Positions 45,667 to 57,836 of a DNA stretch of 64,000 bases are shown in pieces. Position numbers and translations under genes: made by a program. Position 1 is the stretch's first letter, and each line of letters starts with the position of its first letter. Location: positions 62,727,094 through 62,791,093 of the forward strand of contig CP136065.1 of the NCBI GenBank assembly GCA_032622095.1, in the 5' to 3' direction. The notes under the pieces are model-generated. The model searched no databases, was not told the origin of the DNA, and saw nothing but the letters and a program-made list of their open reading frames with translations. Source of the stretch: Siphonodentalium dalli. Taxonomy: Eukaryota > Mollusca > Scaphopoda > Gadilida > Siphonodentaliidae.

Positions 45667-48600
45667 GTCCAGGAGATATTGGTCGACCTCTGCACCCCCC
45701 CAGGACTCAACTTCACCCCACTAATTTTCTTTCTTAAGGTCTCCTCTAATTTTTTTCACTTGTCAACAAGAAAAAAAAGTGGCCGCAGAGACTCCAGACA
45801 AGATGGCGTCCATCATGGCGGCCATTTAAAAAAAATGCACCAGGTCTCTTTGATCGCCGTTATAGTAAAGATGATATCACATGCGGTCTTGTTTTCCAAT
45901 CGATTCGTTATGCTAATATACAACCCTTACAAGTTAGCCAAAAATCCGACACCAGTATCCAATATGGCGGCCAAGATGTTACCACCTTTCGTTTGTCTCT
46001 GTGGGAAAATGTTGGAATCTTTGCGTCATGTTATACATGTATCACATAGAGGAGTCATTGGCGACCACATGGGGACCATAATATACATTCATTGTGGGAT
46101 ATTTTTGTCCGATATCACGTTTTTCCAAATTCCGGTATAATAGGTCAAACCCGAATCTACGTTAATAACGCGATGTAATGTTTCGAATCAATGCATGTTA
46201 TTGCTATTATAACAACACCCATGCATATATGTGTGCAGGAGATACTCAAGCTAGGATTCCTCTTGTACCTGAGTTGAGGAATATTTACCCAAATCCAAGA
46301 TGGCGGCCAAAATGGCCACCAGAAATAAAAAATCGCCGAAAATCGCCGATTTTAACATAAGTGAGCATTATTGTCATGAAAACTCCACACCTGCTTACTA
46401 TTGTGAGTTGGGAACATTTAGGCGAAGAACTTTCCTTGTACCATATCCAAATAAAAGTCCGCCAAATCCAAAATGGCGCCCACAATGGCGGACAGATTTT
46501 GAAAAATCACCGAAATTCCCTCATATTCACATCATTGGGCATTATTGTCGAGACAACTCCACCCATGCTTACAGTTGAGTTGGAAATACTGAGGTGAAGT
46601 AATTACCTTACATCTCATGCAAGAAATTGTTTTCCAAATCGAAGATGGCGGCCAAAATGGCGACCGAAATTTGAAAACAAGTCTACATTCCTTTACTTTC
46701 TTAGGATGGGCGTTATTGTTTCGCGATTTCTACCCACCATTACATGTTTATATGTATGAATTATTCATTAGGGTTTGGCAAGTGATACTCACAGTCAATA
46801 TGGCGGCCAAACTGGCGGCCAGAAATTGAAAAGAAGCCGATATTATCACTTACTAATTTCAACTTTTTGTCATAATATCGATTTGTATAGACGAAACGGT
46901 ACATAATATAAGCCATCTATCAGTTCCAATGTAAGTCGTAGCCTTTTGGAAGGATGAAAACCCACAATCGCGATGTGGCATTTCAAAATCCATTCTCCAC
47001 TAAGGGCTCATACTGGCCGTAACCGTATATAGGTGCGCCGAATAGTTATATTATCACTTCCAAGAATCAAAACAACAATACCTGAGCTTATTCTGAATTA
47101 CCACATTCAGCATTATCTAGACCCGTTTCCGTCTCTTCGTCAGATTAATCTATCTCACTCACAACAACAGTTTACTACACTTCTTTGTAGAAGGGTGCCA
47201 CTAATCGGAATGTTTCAAACAATACATATGCCGGTGTGCAGCTCACGTGTTTTTATCGAAAGCTTGGAATTCTTAGCGAGCTTCATTCGTGGTATAGCTT
47301 ATGGTATAATTGAGATGCTACATATGGGGTATAGTCGTCATCTTGTGTAATACACTAGAAAGGTATTCGTCGATGCGTATACTAGCTTTGAGAAGGACCT
47401 ATCTATCTGCGTATTGTCAGCTTTGGTGACCCAATGGGGATAACAACGTGTACACCTGGTGATATTCCCAAACAGCCACTTCTCAATATATGGTTAATCA
47501 ATTCACATACTCATCTAATGCACTGACGTACCCGGACAACTTCTGTATATGGCTTCGAATGTTGAAAGCCCGACATTTGACGGATGTATTTCTGCTAAGG
47601 CGTAAAAGACAATAATGCATAATATACCCAAACTCCTTGAACATGATCATACGAATAAGCTTGTTGGCGTCACCGAACAGATCCAAGCAGATGATAACAA
47701 CACACACGGTGCTAGTTTGTGGGTATGTGTCATGATAGTCGAAATGAAATTGGACCATGATTGCACCGCCCCTTATTTTGTTATGTTTTAGATTCAGACA
47801 GGATCTCGTGTGTGGCTTTGCTTTCCTTGTATGCTAAGATTGTATGTTCCCATCCGTTTGGAAGCCTTTCTTAAACAACTGGACCAGGCGTGTGACATTG
47901 GCTACTGCTGTATAAGCCCCACCAAGACTGTGGTGTAGTCTTAAAGGCGATACCTTTGATAGTTGGTTGATATGTCATACTCACGCTGGGTGGTATGGTT
48001 CAAGAAAGTACAAATGCCATCAACAAAAGGGTGAAATGTTCAACGCGAAGAACATCCAGAGGAATGTTACGTTGATGAGATCTTGCATTCAGTTCAACAA
48101 ACGTTGGTACACCAAGTGATTTCACCATTGCGACCATTTTCCTGCATGAGACATTAACTACTATATTCTAAAGTTATATATATAAAGCTATATGCTCATA
48201 AAGGTCGCGTTCCCCAACGTCCACAGCCATTGCCATCGAGACTATAAATTGTTCTTTAAATACATAGTGAAATAAATGCACTACAGTTCCTGGCATTTTC
48301 TTGAATAATACCACCCACATACTGTCACTAACCCTGAGATAGGATAACAAAACACGCATACATTCTTGCTATAAAGACATTATCCTTTAGTCCATCGGAT
48401 TGTTTTGAGGGAGGCTAGCATAGTATTACCCAGACAAAAATGTACGTAGTTGAATCAGAAAGGCTTCGAAACGGATGTGGAAATACAATCTTACCACACC
48501 AATTAAAACCGACACGCATGACATTCTATATCTTAAACATGCACCAGGTGTAGGGGTGGTGTATACCGTGGACCATTTCATTCCCACTATCATGGCGCAT

Positions 48601-50631
48601 GTCCACAAACTAGCACCACTTGCATTGTTCTTCTCTGCTGGGAGATATTCGACGAGACAACTGCGGGGCGTCACACAGTTTGCTTCGGATCATGGTCAAG
48701 AAGTGTGGGTAGTCTGTACATTATGGTCTTCTCCTTAGCAGATATACATCTGTCCAAGAGAATGAGACAGCCAACAACCTTCGAAACACTGTCGAAGTTG
48801 TCCACATATGCCAATTCGTTCGCTGAATTTGTGAGTTGACGAACCATCTATTGAGAAGTGACTAGCTAACTGGTTCGCCAGGTGTACATGTCGTTATCCC
48901 CATGGGGTCCCGGGTATGAGACACATACAGATGACCTTCTGTAAGCTTGTATACTCATCGGTCATATGCCTTCCTAGTTCAAGATGACGCACAAATATCA
49001 TATTTAGCAAATATTTAAAATCGTAAGCTAGACACCGGAAAATGAATTGTTTGAAACGTTATGATTAGAGGGACCCTACTCCCAGGAAGTGGTGAATACT
49101 TTGTCGGTGTGAGCGACCTAGATTTATCAGACAAAGAAATGGAAGTTGGTCCAGATAATTATGGACGTGACGTGGCAAATCTGAATTTGTTATCAGGTAA
49201 TTGTTCTGATATAACTATTCGGCACACCTACACTTACGGCCACATCGCGATCTTAATTGTGGTTTTTCATCTTTCCAGAAGGATGCGAGCTATGTTATGC
49301 GTTTTGATACATTTAAGTTGAACTAGTAGATGGTTTATGTACAGTTTCGTCCATACATACCGATATTATGACAAAAAGTTGAAATTAATATGTGAAAATA
49401 TCGAATTCTTTTCAATTTATAGCCGCCAATTTAGCAGCGATCTTGGCTGTAAGTATCAATTGTCAAACCCTAATGAATACTTCATGTCAATATTCCATAT
49501 CAACATGTAATGGTCGATAGAAATCGCGAAACAATAACGCCCATCGTAAGAAAGTAAAGGAATGTAGACTTGTTTTCAAATTTCGGTCGCCATTTTGGCC
49601 GCCATCTTCGATTTGGAAAACAATTTCTTGCATGAGATGTAAGGTAATTACTTCACCTCAGTATTTCCAACTCAACTGTAAGCATGGGTGGAGTTGTCTC
49701 GACAATAATGCCCAATGATGTGAATATGAGGGAATTTCGGTGATTTTTCAAAATCTGTCCGCCATTGTGGGCGCCATTTTGGATTTGGCGGACTTTTATT
49801 TGGATATGGTACAAGGAAAGTTCTTCGCCTAAATGTTCCCAACTCACAATAGTAAGCAGGTGTGGAGTTTTCATGACAATAATGCTCACTTATGTTAAAA
49901 TCGGCGATTTTCGGCGATTTTTTATTTCTGGTGGCCATTTTGGCCGCCATCTTGGATTTGGGTAAATATTCCTCAACTCAGGTACAAGAGGAATCCTAGC
50001 TTGAGTATATCCTGCACAAATATATGCATGGGTGTTGTTATAATAGCAATATCATTCATTGATTCGAAACATTACATCGCGTTATTAACGTAGATTCGGC
50101 TGTGACCTATTATACCGGCATTTGGGAAAACGTGATATCGGACAAAAATATCACGCAATGAATGTATATTATGGTCCCCATGTGTTCGTTAATGACTCCT
50201 CTATACGATAAATGTATAACATGACGCAAAGATGCCAACATTTTCCCACAGAGACAAACGAAAGGTGGTAACATGTAAGAAAAATAGCATATTTTCACAT
50301 TTCGGCGGCCATCTTGGCCGCCATATTGGATTCTGGTGTCGGATTTTTGGCTAATTTGTAAGGGTTGTATATTAGCATAACGAATCGAGCGGAAAACAAG
50401 ACCTCATGTGCTATCATCTTTACTATAATGGCGATCAAAGAGACCTGGTGCATATAAAACAAATGGCCGCCATGATGGACGCAATCTTGTCTGGAGTCTC
50501 TGCGGCCACTTTTTGTTCTTGTTAACAAGTGAAAAAAATTAGAGGAGACATTAAAAAAGAAAATTAGTGGGGTGAAGTTGAGTCCTGGGGGGGGGGGGGG
50601 GGGTGCAGAGGTCGACCAATATCTCCTGGAC
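45667..50631. mobile_element. 5-kb palindromic (fold-back) element
   Basis: The two halves are inverted copies around about 48150. Both ends read GTCCAGGAGATATTGGTCGA inward and are flanked by TA. The outer arms (to about 47055 and from about 49200) are highly alike: 46300-46578 and 49672-49950 encode the same 92 residues in mirror image. The inner arms (about 47380-47900 and 48440-48960) are still recognisably inverted but much more diverged. The central 0.5 kb is unique. The arms carry five or more spaced ATGGCGGCCAAAATGGC-type motifs. The C/G homopolymer next to each end differs in length. No transposase frame was recognised. Confidence 0.8.
47056..49199. other. diverged core of the palindromic element
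   Basis: Minus strand 47900 to 47380 and plus strand 48440-48960 share AGAAAGGCTTC-AACGGATG-like, CACCAGGTGTACA and GTTATCCCCATGGG-type blocks, in the same order. Both strands read inward with scattered stops, so a former gene pair or a single gene duplicated in inverted form is possible. A short minus-strand stretch near 48130 (RKMVAMVKSLGVPTF) is open but unassigned. Confidence 0.4.
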
Positions 50632-50633
50632 TA

Positions 50634-51084
50634 ATTTGTGTGATAAAACATTGAAAACGACAGAAAAATCCTATTTCCCGAAATTTAGGTTATGCATGAA
50701 ATAGTTGCGCAAAATTAGGCAATTTCGCCTTTGTTGGGGTGGGGAAGTCCCTCGCATTGTGTGTGATTCAAGCCGGTACGTCGAAGATAACCTGTGTCGA
50801 ACTAGCGTTTTAAAGCCTCTTTTATTAATGTCATTCCGTGGCAATGGATTTAGCTAAGCACATCAGCATGAGAACGGTCTTTTTGTTTCTCCGTGAAGCA
50901 TAAGTATTTGCTTCAGGAACGAACCCGAACTGATGAAAAGCTGGTCGAGCTGCTTCAGTAGCATAACAAGGCTAGTTCAAAAAATAGTAATGTCACTAGT
51001 GAATTATGCCATTTCTCGTTACGTCGTTGACGTTACGCCGCCTACTGATATTGACTGAAATTTAGGTGGTTAAAGATACGGGCG
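50634..51084. other. no gene seen
   Basis: Nothing recognised between the palindromic element and the next repeat. Confidence 0.4.
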
Positions 51085-51375
51085 GCGTTGGCAGTGGGTA
51101 TGCTGTTAAAAGTTTCACCTCCATCAAAAACCGCCATAAACAGAATGAATAGTAAGATATAGACAGACTTTGTTCTTATGTCAATCAGAACTATGGCATA
51201 AACAGTATGTTATTGTCAATTTTTCCCCTGTGTTATGTAAACAAAAGCAAACAACGTTACGTTTCCTGGCTTTTGTTTAGATCCGGATATGGTAAACATA
51301 AAGAGCGTAATTTGTTACTGTTTTCCTGATATGGAAATAATAAAGAGCGTTTATATCATTTTTGTGTGATTAACC
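51085..51375 (-). repeat. dispersed 300-bp repeat, copy 2
   Basis: Reverse-complement match to 33425-33720. It ends about 20 bases before the left end of the 5.85-kb element. Confidence 0.75.
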
Positions 51376-51414
51376 AATAGAATTGCGCTGTGTTACCCAT
51401 ATAAAAATCCCCCT

Positions 51415-52115
51415 TGGTGCCACCATGGTAAAACACCACGGTAAACCATGGTAAAAAAACCGAGATATTTTGGCCGCCCATCGTGGTGTCACCATGGTGG
51501 TTTACCTTGGTGGTTTACCATGGTTTTACCGTGGTGGTAATACCGTGGTGGTTTACCGAGGTGTTACCATGGTGGTAAACCACCATGGTAAACCACCTTG
51601 GTGTCACCATGGTGGTATACTTTGGTTTACCGTGGTGTGACCATGGTGGTGTACTGTGGTTTACCGTGGTGTTACTATGGTTTACCGTGGTGTTACCATG
51701 GTGGTATACCGTGGTTTACCGTGGTGTTACCATGATGGTTTACTGAGGTTTACTGTGGTGTTACCATGGTGGTATACTGTGGTTTACCGTGGTGTTACCA
51801 TGATGGTATACTGTGGTTTACCGTGGTGTTACCATGGTTCACCGCGGTGTTACCATGATGGTATACTGTGGTTTATCGTGGTGTTACCATGATGGTATAG
51901 TGTGGTTTACCGTGGTGTTACCATGGTGGTATACTGTGGTGTTACCATGGTGGTATACTTTGGTTTACCGTGGTGTTACCATGATGGTATACTGTGGTTT
52001 ACCGTGGTGTTACCATGGTGGTATACTGTGGTTTACCATGGTGCTATACTTTGGTTTAACGCAGTGGTTTACACTTGTTAACCATGGTAATTTAATGTGG
52101 TTAACCATGGCAGTT
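51415..52115. repeat. left subterminal minisatellite
   Basis: Units of about 30-34 bp such as GGTTTACCGTGGTGTTACCA followed by TGGTGGTATACTGT. Frames across it (for example 51656-51892) merely translate the repeat. Confidence 0.9.
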
Positions 52116-52499
52116 TACTGCAATATTGTAGAGACCCAAGCATATAGGTACATGTACTTAGCGGAGAACCTGCCCAGATACCAAGCACTCGAAATTGCGA
52201 AACATGACCGACGGCAATTATAACAAAGTGGCACGTTTGATTCCAATGTTGCTATGGTGTTTAAACATTGAATAAAGTACAAAACCACTCCATTGCATAG
52301 TGATAATGAAATAATCCGAATTATACATGCATTACTTTTATTAGTATAGAACCTTGATCGTGATTTTGTACTTAAATCAAAGTTTAAGTTCTCAATTTCG
52401 GGATTTCCTGTTCCCTGCATGTGCAGTAAAATTGGTCTGAATGTCCAAAAATAATTTCTTAATTTGTGTGCAATAATAGTAGGTAAACATAAATCAAAC

Positions 52500-53790
52500 A
52501 TCTTGAAACTGGTCCGGATGAAACACCAATCGATCTAGAATGCCCGATAAATAAAAAAAAACTACCTTGCGATAAATCGCAAACCTTTGCGAATAGCAAA
52601 CAACTTTGCAATAAGTACCGGTATATGCGATTTAGTGTAAAGGTTTTCGATTGATTACAAAAGGTTTGCGATTAATCGCAATGGTTTGTGATTTATCGCA
52701 GATATATTTTCATGCATTGGCTTGGACCTTATAAATATAAATATAATCCGACATCTTCAACAGGTCTGGGTAAACCACCAATCGATCTATAATAGCATGG
52801 TTGGGCTAAAATAGACCGATCGTTCTTTGACAGCCAGCATGCATGTGGATAAGGCGAGCAAACCTTCGCGATAAATCACAAAACAACTTTGCGAAAAATT
52901 ACAAACACCTTTGCGATAACTCCCAAACCTTTACGATAAATCTCCAACATCTTTACGATGACTCTCAGACTGCATACTGGGTGATTATATTTTGCGATTT
53001 ATAGCAAACATTTTTTAAATTTGTGCTAAGAATTTCTTAATTTGTGTGTAAACATTATAAATCAGCCATCTTAAACAGGTCTCCGTGAACAACCTATCAA
53101 TTTATAATTGAATGGTCGGGCTAAAATACACCGATCAGTCATTCACAGCCAGATGCAAGAATGGTGAGAGGAGCAAAACTTTGCGAAAAATCACAAACAC
53201 CTTCGCGATAACACGCAAACCATTACGATAAATCTCAAACATCTTTACGATAAATCTCAGACTACATGTACGTACTGTGTGCATAAATTTTTTGATTTAT
53301 CGCAAAGATGTTTGAGATTTGTCGCAAAGGTTTGTTGGCACTAATGGGCTTCTGTGAATATTATAAATCAGACATCTTAAACAGGTCTGAGTGAACAACC
53401 TATCAATCTATGCCCGGTCGGACTAAAATAGACCGATCAGTCATTCACAGCCAGATGCATGAGTGATGAGGGAGCAAACCTTTGCGATAAATCACAAACA
53501 TCTTTGCGATAACACACAAACCTTAACGATAAATCTCAAACATCTTTACGATAACTCTCAGACTACATAATGGGTGATTATATTTTGCGATTTATCGCAA
53601 AGATGTTTGAGATTTGTCGCAAAGGCTTTTCGCCGATAATGGGCTTCTGTGAACATTATAAATCAGACATCTTAAACAGGTCTGAGTGAACAACCTATCA
53701 ATCTATAATTGCCCGGACATGCTAAAATAGACCGATCGGTCATTCACAGCCAGGGGAGCAAATCTTTGCGATAACTCCCAAACCTTTGTA
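52500..53790. repeat. about 300-bp tandem repeat with TTTGCGATAAATC clusters
   Basis: Four to five units with starts near 52520, 52770, 53092, 53394 and 53694. Each has an ACC-ATCAATCTATAAT-like start, GCTAAAATAGACCGATC, ATTCACAGCC, then clusters of CTTTGCGATAAATCACAAAC in one orientation and GATTTATCGCAAAG in the other. The inverted GCGAT words could pair within each unit. Confidence 0.8.
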
Positions 53791-54770
53791 TTAGTGTGTG
53801 ATAAGCAAAATACTCAAAAATGGGGAGATCATTAACTTTGGTTAATTAAAACTGTTGTTTGAAAAACACCGCTATAGCGCTCACTAGTCCTCGCTACAAG
53901 ATGTTGAATAGGTTACCAGAATTATTATCACTCTCCCAAAAAAATTGCCACAGTGTTCAGTGTTTTGCTTATCGTACACTTCCAATGCGCTGTATCAGTA
54001 AATGAACAAATACTAAGATACATGTAACACAAAGAGAGTTTAATGTATTTAATATATGATAAAGTTTGGTAAAGCCATAGTTAATAAATTATTCTCCATT
54101 CGCATATATGCGTCAACAAGTCAATGGCATTGCCTGATCACCAGACCCATTTTAATGTAGAATTTCGCTAATATGGTTTCCAGTTATGGATGAGGTTATT
54201 TCCTAGCAAAGCGGAAATGGCCGAATTGCTCAGAATGATAACCACACATGTAGCCAGACATGTTTTGATAAGAACATGAAGCATATGGACATTGGAATGA
54301 TCTACATGTTCATGTATGTATAGAGCTAAAGCTCTAATTGACCCCCCCCCCCCTGAACAACATTGGCCACTGATATTACCAGTAGTTGCGAATGTCGGTC
54401 ATGTGACCAACTTTGAATGTTAATTAAACCGTAAACAAATCATTAATTGAAATATTGTTTTGTGTATAGTTAATATGGTGCATGGCACTGACGAAAAGCT
54501 GGACTGGGTGTTTACAAGGTGTCCATGTGAAAAATTAGTGCAGAGTACAGTGGTCGCAAAATATTATTATTTAAATAAGACTGTATAAAGATTATCTGCG
54601 CCTCTGCGGTTGCCACATATCAACCACTTGACCATGGTTGAACGGCGGTATGGTATAACCAGTGTCATTAACGCCCTACAACCTTGTTAAAGGGGGATGA
54701 TTAATTAGAGCGTAGCTGTAGTACGTTACTAAAAGCTTGCGATTGATTCAGTTATAACATGTGTCCCAGA
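53791..54770. other. no gene seen
   Basis: AT-rich interior of the 5.85-kb element, with a short C run at about 54343-54353. Nothing recognised. Confidence 0.4.
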
Positions 54771-54942
54771 ATTGGATCCGTATCTCCGAGATTATCCACC
54801 ATTCCATAAATATATCAGAACAAAATCACAGCATCGCAGGCGTTTCGATCAAAAGAATAGCAGACTCCGTAACTGGGCGACATGGTTCTCAAATCACGTT
54901 TCGATGAAAATTGAAGAATATGATCAATCGTCCTTTCCACAG
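54750..54942 (+). other. exon-like open segment
   Basis: An open stretch reads CVPELDPYLRDYPPFHKYI then a basic RTKSQHRRRFDQKNSRLRNW and ends at a good donor (TTCCACAG/GTACTT). Composition looks protein-like rather than random. I do not recognise the family with confidence. It sits alone within the 5.85-kb element, so it may be a captured exon or chance. Confidence 0.3.
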
Positions 54943-55570
54943 GTACTTGTACGTTGTAGCCATCAAACTTGTTACTGACTCATGACTGATCTGTGACGTC
55001 ATAACTCTGACTAATTTCTACAGAATTGGATGTCTCGTAATCAAAGTCACCAGTGTTTGACTGTTGTGAATTAGTTGGGCGGTTTATAATGATGTGAAAT
55101 TTAAGTATCTGTCTTTTGTAATTCACAATACTGTTGTGCATACAACATGTAACCAGACTGCACTCAATGACTTTTGAACTTGGTCTTCTCAGTTCACCGA
55201 AAATTATGATTTCAATAATGTTATCGCCCGTTATGTTTTCGGAGGTTATATATCATCTTGTCCCGTCCATGCACAACCATAATCCACACAGTGCTGGCAA
55301 TATTCCAGGTTATTGAGAAGCCAGTTAGGTCCAATTATTAGCTAAAACAAGAAAAGTCTCCTTGAACAACAAAACGCACATGGGTCGTAAACCAGAAGAA
55401 CAATTTCGGGATCCCACAATTTCGTACTATTAACCTCGTACCATAATGCCTTATTTAAGTTGTTTTCTTTGGTGTGTTTTTTGCTTGCGTTCTCTCTCCC
55501 TCTTTATCTCCCATTTCTCTCTATCTCCCTAATGGTGGCCATGATAGAGATTGGATAGTTGGGTTGTAGT
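54943..55570. other. no gene seen
   Basis: No recognised feature. Confidence 0.4.
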
Positions 55571-55671
55571 GATAATTATTTATTTCGTTGATAACAAGAA
55601 TAAAAACATAAGAACATTAACATGAACTTGAATGTATATGAGAAATTACGATGGCTAAATGTGACGAACGG

Positions 55672-55755
55672 AGTGACGGAATGAATATGATGAATGAATA
55701 TGACGAACGAATATGACGGCATGAATATGACGGAATGAATATGATGAATGAATAT
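55672..55755. repeat. short GAATATGAC/GAATGAATATGA tandem repeat
   Basis: About six degenerate 12-16-bp units (GAATATGACGAACGAATATG and variants). Minus-strand frames rich in IHH/HSV come from it. Confidence 0.7.
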
Positions 55756-55817
55756 ACTGTGGCGGTCGCGTTGTAAATATAGAAGGCCGATTAATCTACA
55801 GCTCCAACGGAGCATGC

Positions 55818-55952
55818 TTCTTTGGTCCAGTGGTTAAGACGCCTTGTCCGATCACCGAAGTTAAGCAACGTCGAGCCCGGTTAGTACTTGGATGGGGCGA
55901 CCGGTGGCCTGATATTTCGGGTGCTGCCAACTTTCGGTGCGATTCCCGCATT
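55818..55952 (+). ncRNA. chimeric tRNA/5S-rRNA-like sequence (SINE or pseudogene)
   Basis: 55844-55926 closely follows eukaryotic 5S rRNA from the middle onward (GTCCGATCACCGAAGTTAAG, CAACGTCG-GCCCGGTTAGTA, CTTGGATGGG-CGACCG, CGGGTGCTG), including the internal A-box and C-box of 5S genes. The first 45 or so bases of 5S are absent and replaced by TGGTCCAGTGGTTAAGACGC, a tRNA-type A box, and after the 5S part comes CGGTGCGATTCCCGC, a tRNA-type B box. A working 5S gene is ruled out by the missing 5' third and by differences near the 3' loop. A Pol III-driven SINE head is the likeliest identity. Confidence 0.7.
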
Positions 55953-56052
55953 CAACCCTTCTCCGTTACAATGACTCTATTGCATGTAAGGACATACGCA
56001 CCGCCAATAAACACTGTTAAAATATATTTCGGCCAGTTTGACCGAAGTTGAA

Positions 56053-56815
56053 TTTTACAAAAAGTGAGCATATTATATCATCACTATTGAAACAGGTATT
56101 CCACGAAGCACCAGATCAGATATGGATTCCAGGAGGACAATGCGAGCCCATGTAAACCTTCCGGGAAATTAATAACGTATTTGTGTACCGTATCTTAGAT
56201 TTTCAAACCAGAGCTGTTTTTCTCAGAAAAGAGTCATAATTGTGGAAATATCTAAAATACGTAATTGTGAGATGTAAATTGTACATATTGATAAATATTG
56301 CCTGTTGTGTTGGAAGCAAACAGTACTAAATTATAACATTATAAAAGATGTATTAAAGGTAAACAAAGTCTTCCAAACAACTCCATTCAGTTTGTATATT
56401 TATTCCATAATAAAACATATTCATATTAATTATTACATTATATACGTTTGTTCGTTAAAAGTTATAACTGAGATATCATTTATAATTATAATTAATAATA
56501 TCTTCCTCGATCTAAACATTCTTATATTATGAGATACAGCATTACATATACAACTATTGACAATGCAGTAGAATATGAATGTGCTGTAGTATGTAAACCT
56601 GCTACATGTATACTATGACAAGCTACGTACATTGGTACAATATGGCAGCATATTATAAACAATGACTCACCATATACCATTGTATATATTGTAAATAATA
56701 AATTAATCGAAGTATGTAAATACCATTGTAGATGCGCATGCACGAGACCCACAACATGCTAAATAGCATTGTGGTTGAAGGTCAAAGTGAAATGTAATAG
56801 TGGTACCTTGATTGA
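56053..56815. other. no gene seen
   Basis: AT-rich interior of the 5.85-kb element; no recognised feature. Confidence 0.4.
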
Positions 56816-56819
56816 AAAC

Positions 56820-57235
56820 TTCACTGGTGCTGTGCTACCACCGTGGTTATACTTGGTGATACCATGGTTCACCTTGGTAGAAAAACTTTACTGTGCTACC
56901 ACCGTGGTGATACCTTGGTGTCACCTTGGTAGAAAAACCACACTGTGCTACCACCATGGTGATACCTTGGTCGGGTTTACTGCCACCATGGTTTTACCTT
57001 GGTACAAAGACTTTAGTGTGCTACCACCGTGGTACCACCTTGGTGCCACCATGGTTTCACCTTGGTACAAAAACTTTACTGTGCTACCACCGTGATACCA
57101 CATTGGTACCACCGTGGTGTTTTCACCGTGATGCCACTTTGCTGTGCTACCACCATGGTGAACCAAGATGTCACCATGGTGAACCAAGGTGGTACCTTGG
57201 TGAAACCATGGTTTCACCAAGGTGACACCAAGGGG
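56820..57235. repeat. right subterminal minisatellite
   Basis: Units such as CTGTGCTACCACCGTGGTGA then TACCTTGGT and GTAGAAAAACTTTA. It uses the same CCATGGTG words as the left array, in inverted orientation overall, but a different unit. Confidence 0.85.
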
Positions 57236-57314
57236 GATTTTTATATGGGTATGTAAACAGAAGCACAACTTCTGTAACATGAGCAGTCTCTTGGTTAAGT
57301 ACACCATCGTACGT

Positions 57315-57814
57315 TGTGACATAACTCCATATACAATTGCCCATACCCCATTATAAACCCACAACTTGATTCAAACTATATGACTGTCCCGATATATAGA
57401 ACCCCAAACTGAAATATTCGTGTTCGGTTTCTTAAGGAAACCTCACACATCTTACTCCCAGCGAAGATATACACACAATGAAAATAGCTCCCAAATATGG
57501 TCAAGGGAAATGACCATAACGGCGGAACCAATCCCGATGTGTATTGCCAAATGCCTCATCTAATATGCATCCCAAATAGTATATAAGAAACAGCTACATC
57601 CCATCACATCATGCTTTCACTAGACTCATCTCATCTTGAGGTTCGTACACCTCTCCAGGCATCACCTCACCAGGCATCACCCATTCGGGGGCTTTACTTC
57701 GCGGCGACTTGATTGTTACATTTATATACACTACTTGTATTCATGACGTATTAAAGACTTGTAACGTATTAAAGACTTGTACAGATATCTATGTGTTCTG
57801 TTCATTACCTCACA
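57315..57814 (+). repeat. LTR-like sequence 1
   Basis: Starts TGTGACATAACT and ends TTACCTCACA. It contains GTATATAAG (TATA-like) at about 57578 and GTATTAAAGACTTGT (poly-A-signal-like, repeated) near the end. Preceded by ACGT. Confidence 0.6.
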
Positions 57815-57836
57815 TAGTATTTATATATGGGAGATA

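Larger units (their letters stand above)
51396..57249. mobile_element. 5.85-kb element with inverted ends and subterminal tandem repeats
   Basis: Left end reads CCCATATAAAAATCCCCC then TTGGTGCCACC; the right end is the reverse complement with one change. Both ends are flanked by TA. Directly inside each end is a tandem array rich in CCATGGTG/CCTTGGTG words (51415-52110 and 56820-57235). The interior holds a 300-bp tandem array, a tRNA/5S-like sequence and an exon-like segment, but no transposase that I can recognise. TA duplication is compatible with Tc1/mariner-type integration; the family is unknown. Confidence 0.7.

Noticed and set aside
48100-48170. Helitron Rep/helicase piece (MVKSLGVPTF)
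   Set aside because: A resemblance of about ten residues with no supporting motifs nearby.
46300-49950. Two identical 92-codon genes in mirror image
   Set aside because: The identity is at DNA level over the whole palindrome arms and includes other frames; repeat translation, not a gene pair.
51656-52223. 78- and 136-codon frames
   Set aside because: They translate the CCATGGTG minisatellite.
54750-54942. First exon of a glycogen branching enzyme (ELDPYL start)
   Set aside because: Only a few residues agree and the following family motifs are not present.
55844-55926. Functional 5S rRNA gene
   Set aside because: The first third of 5S is missing and the 3' loop is altered.
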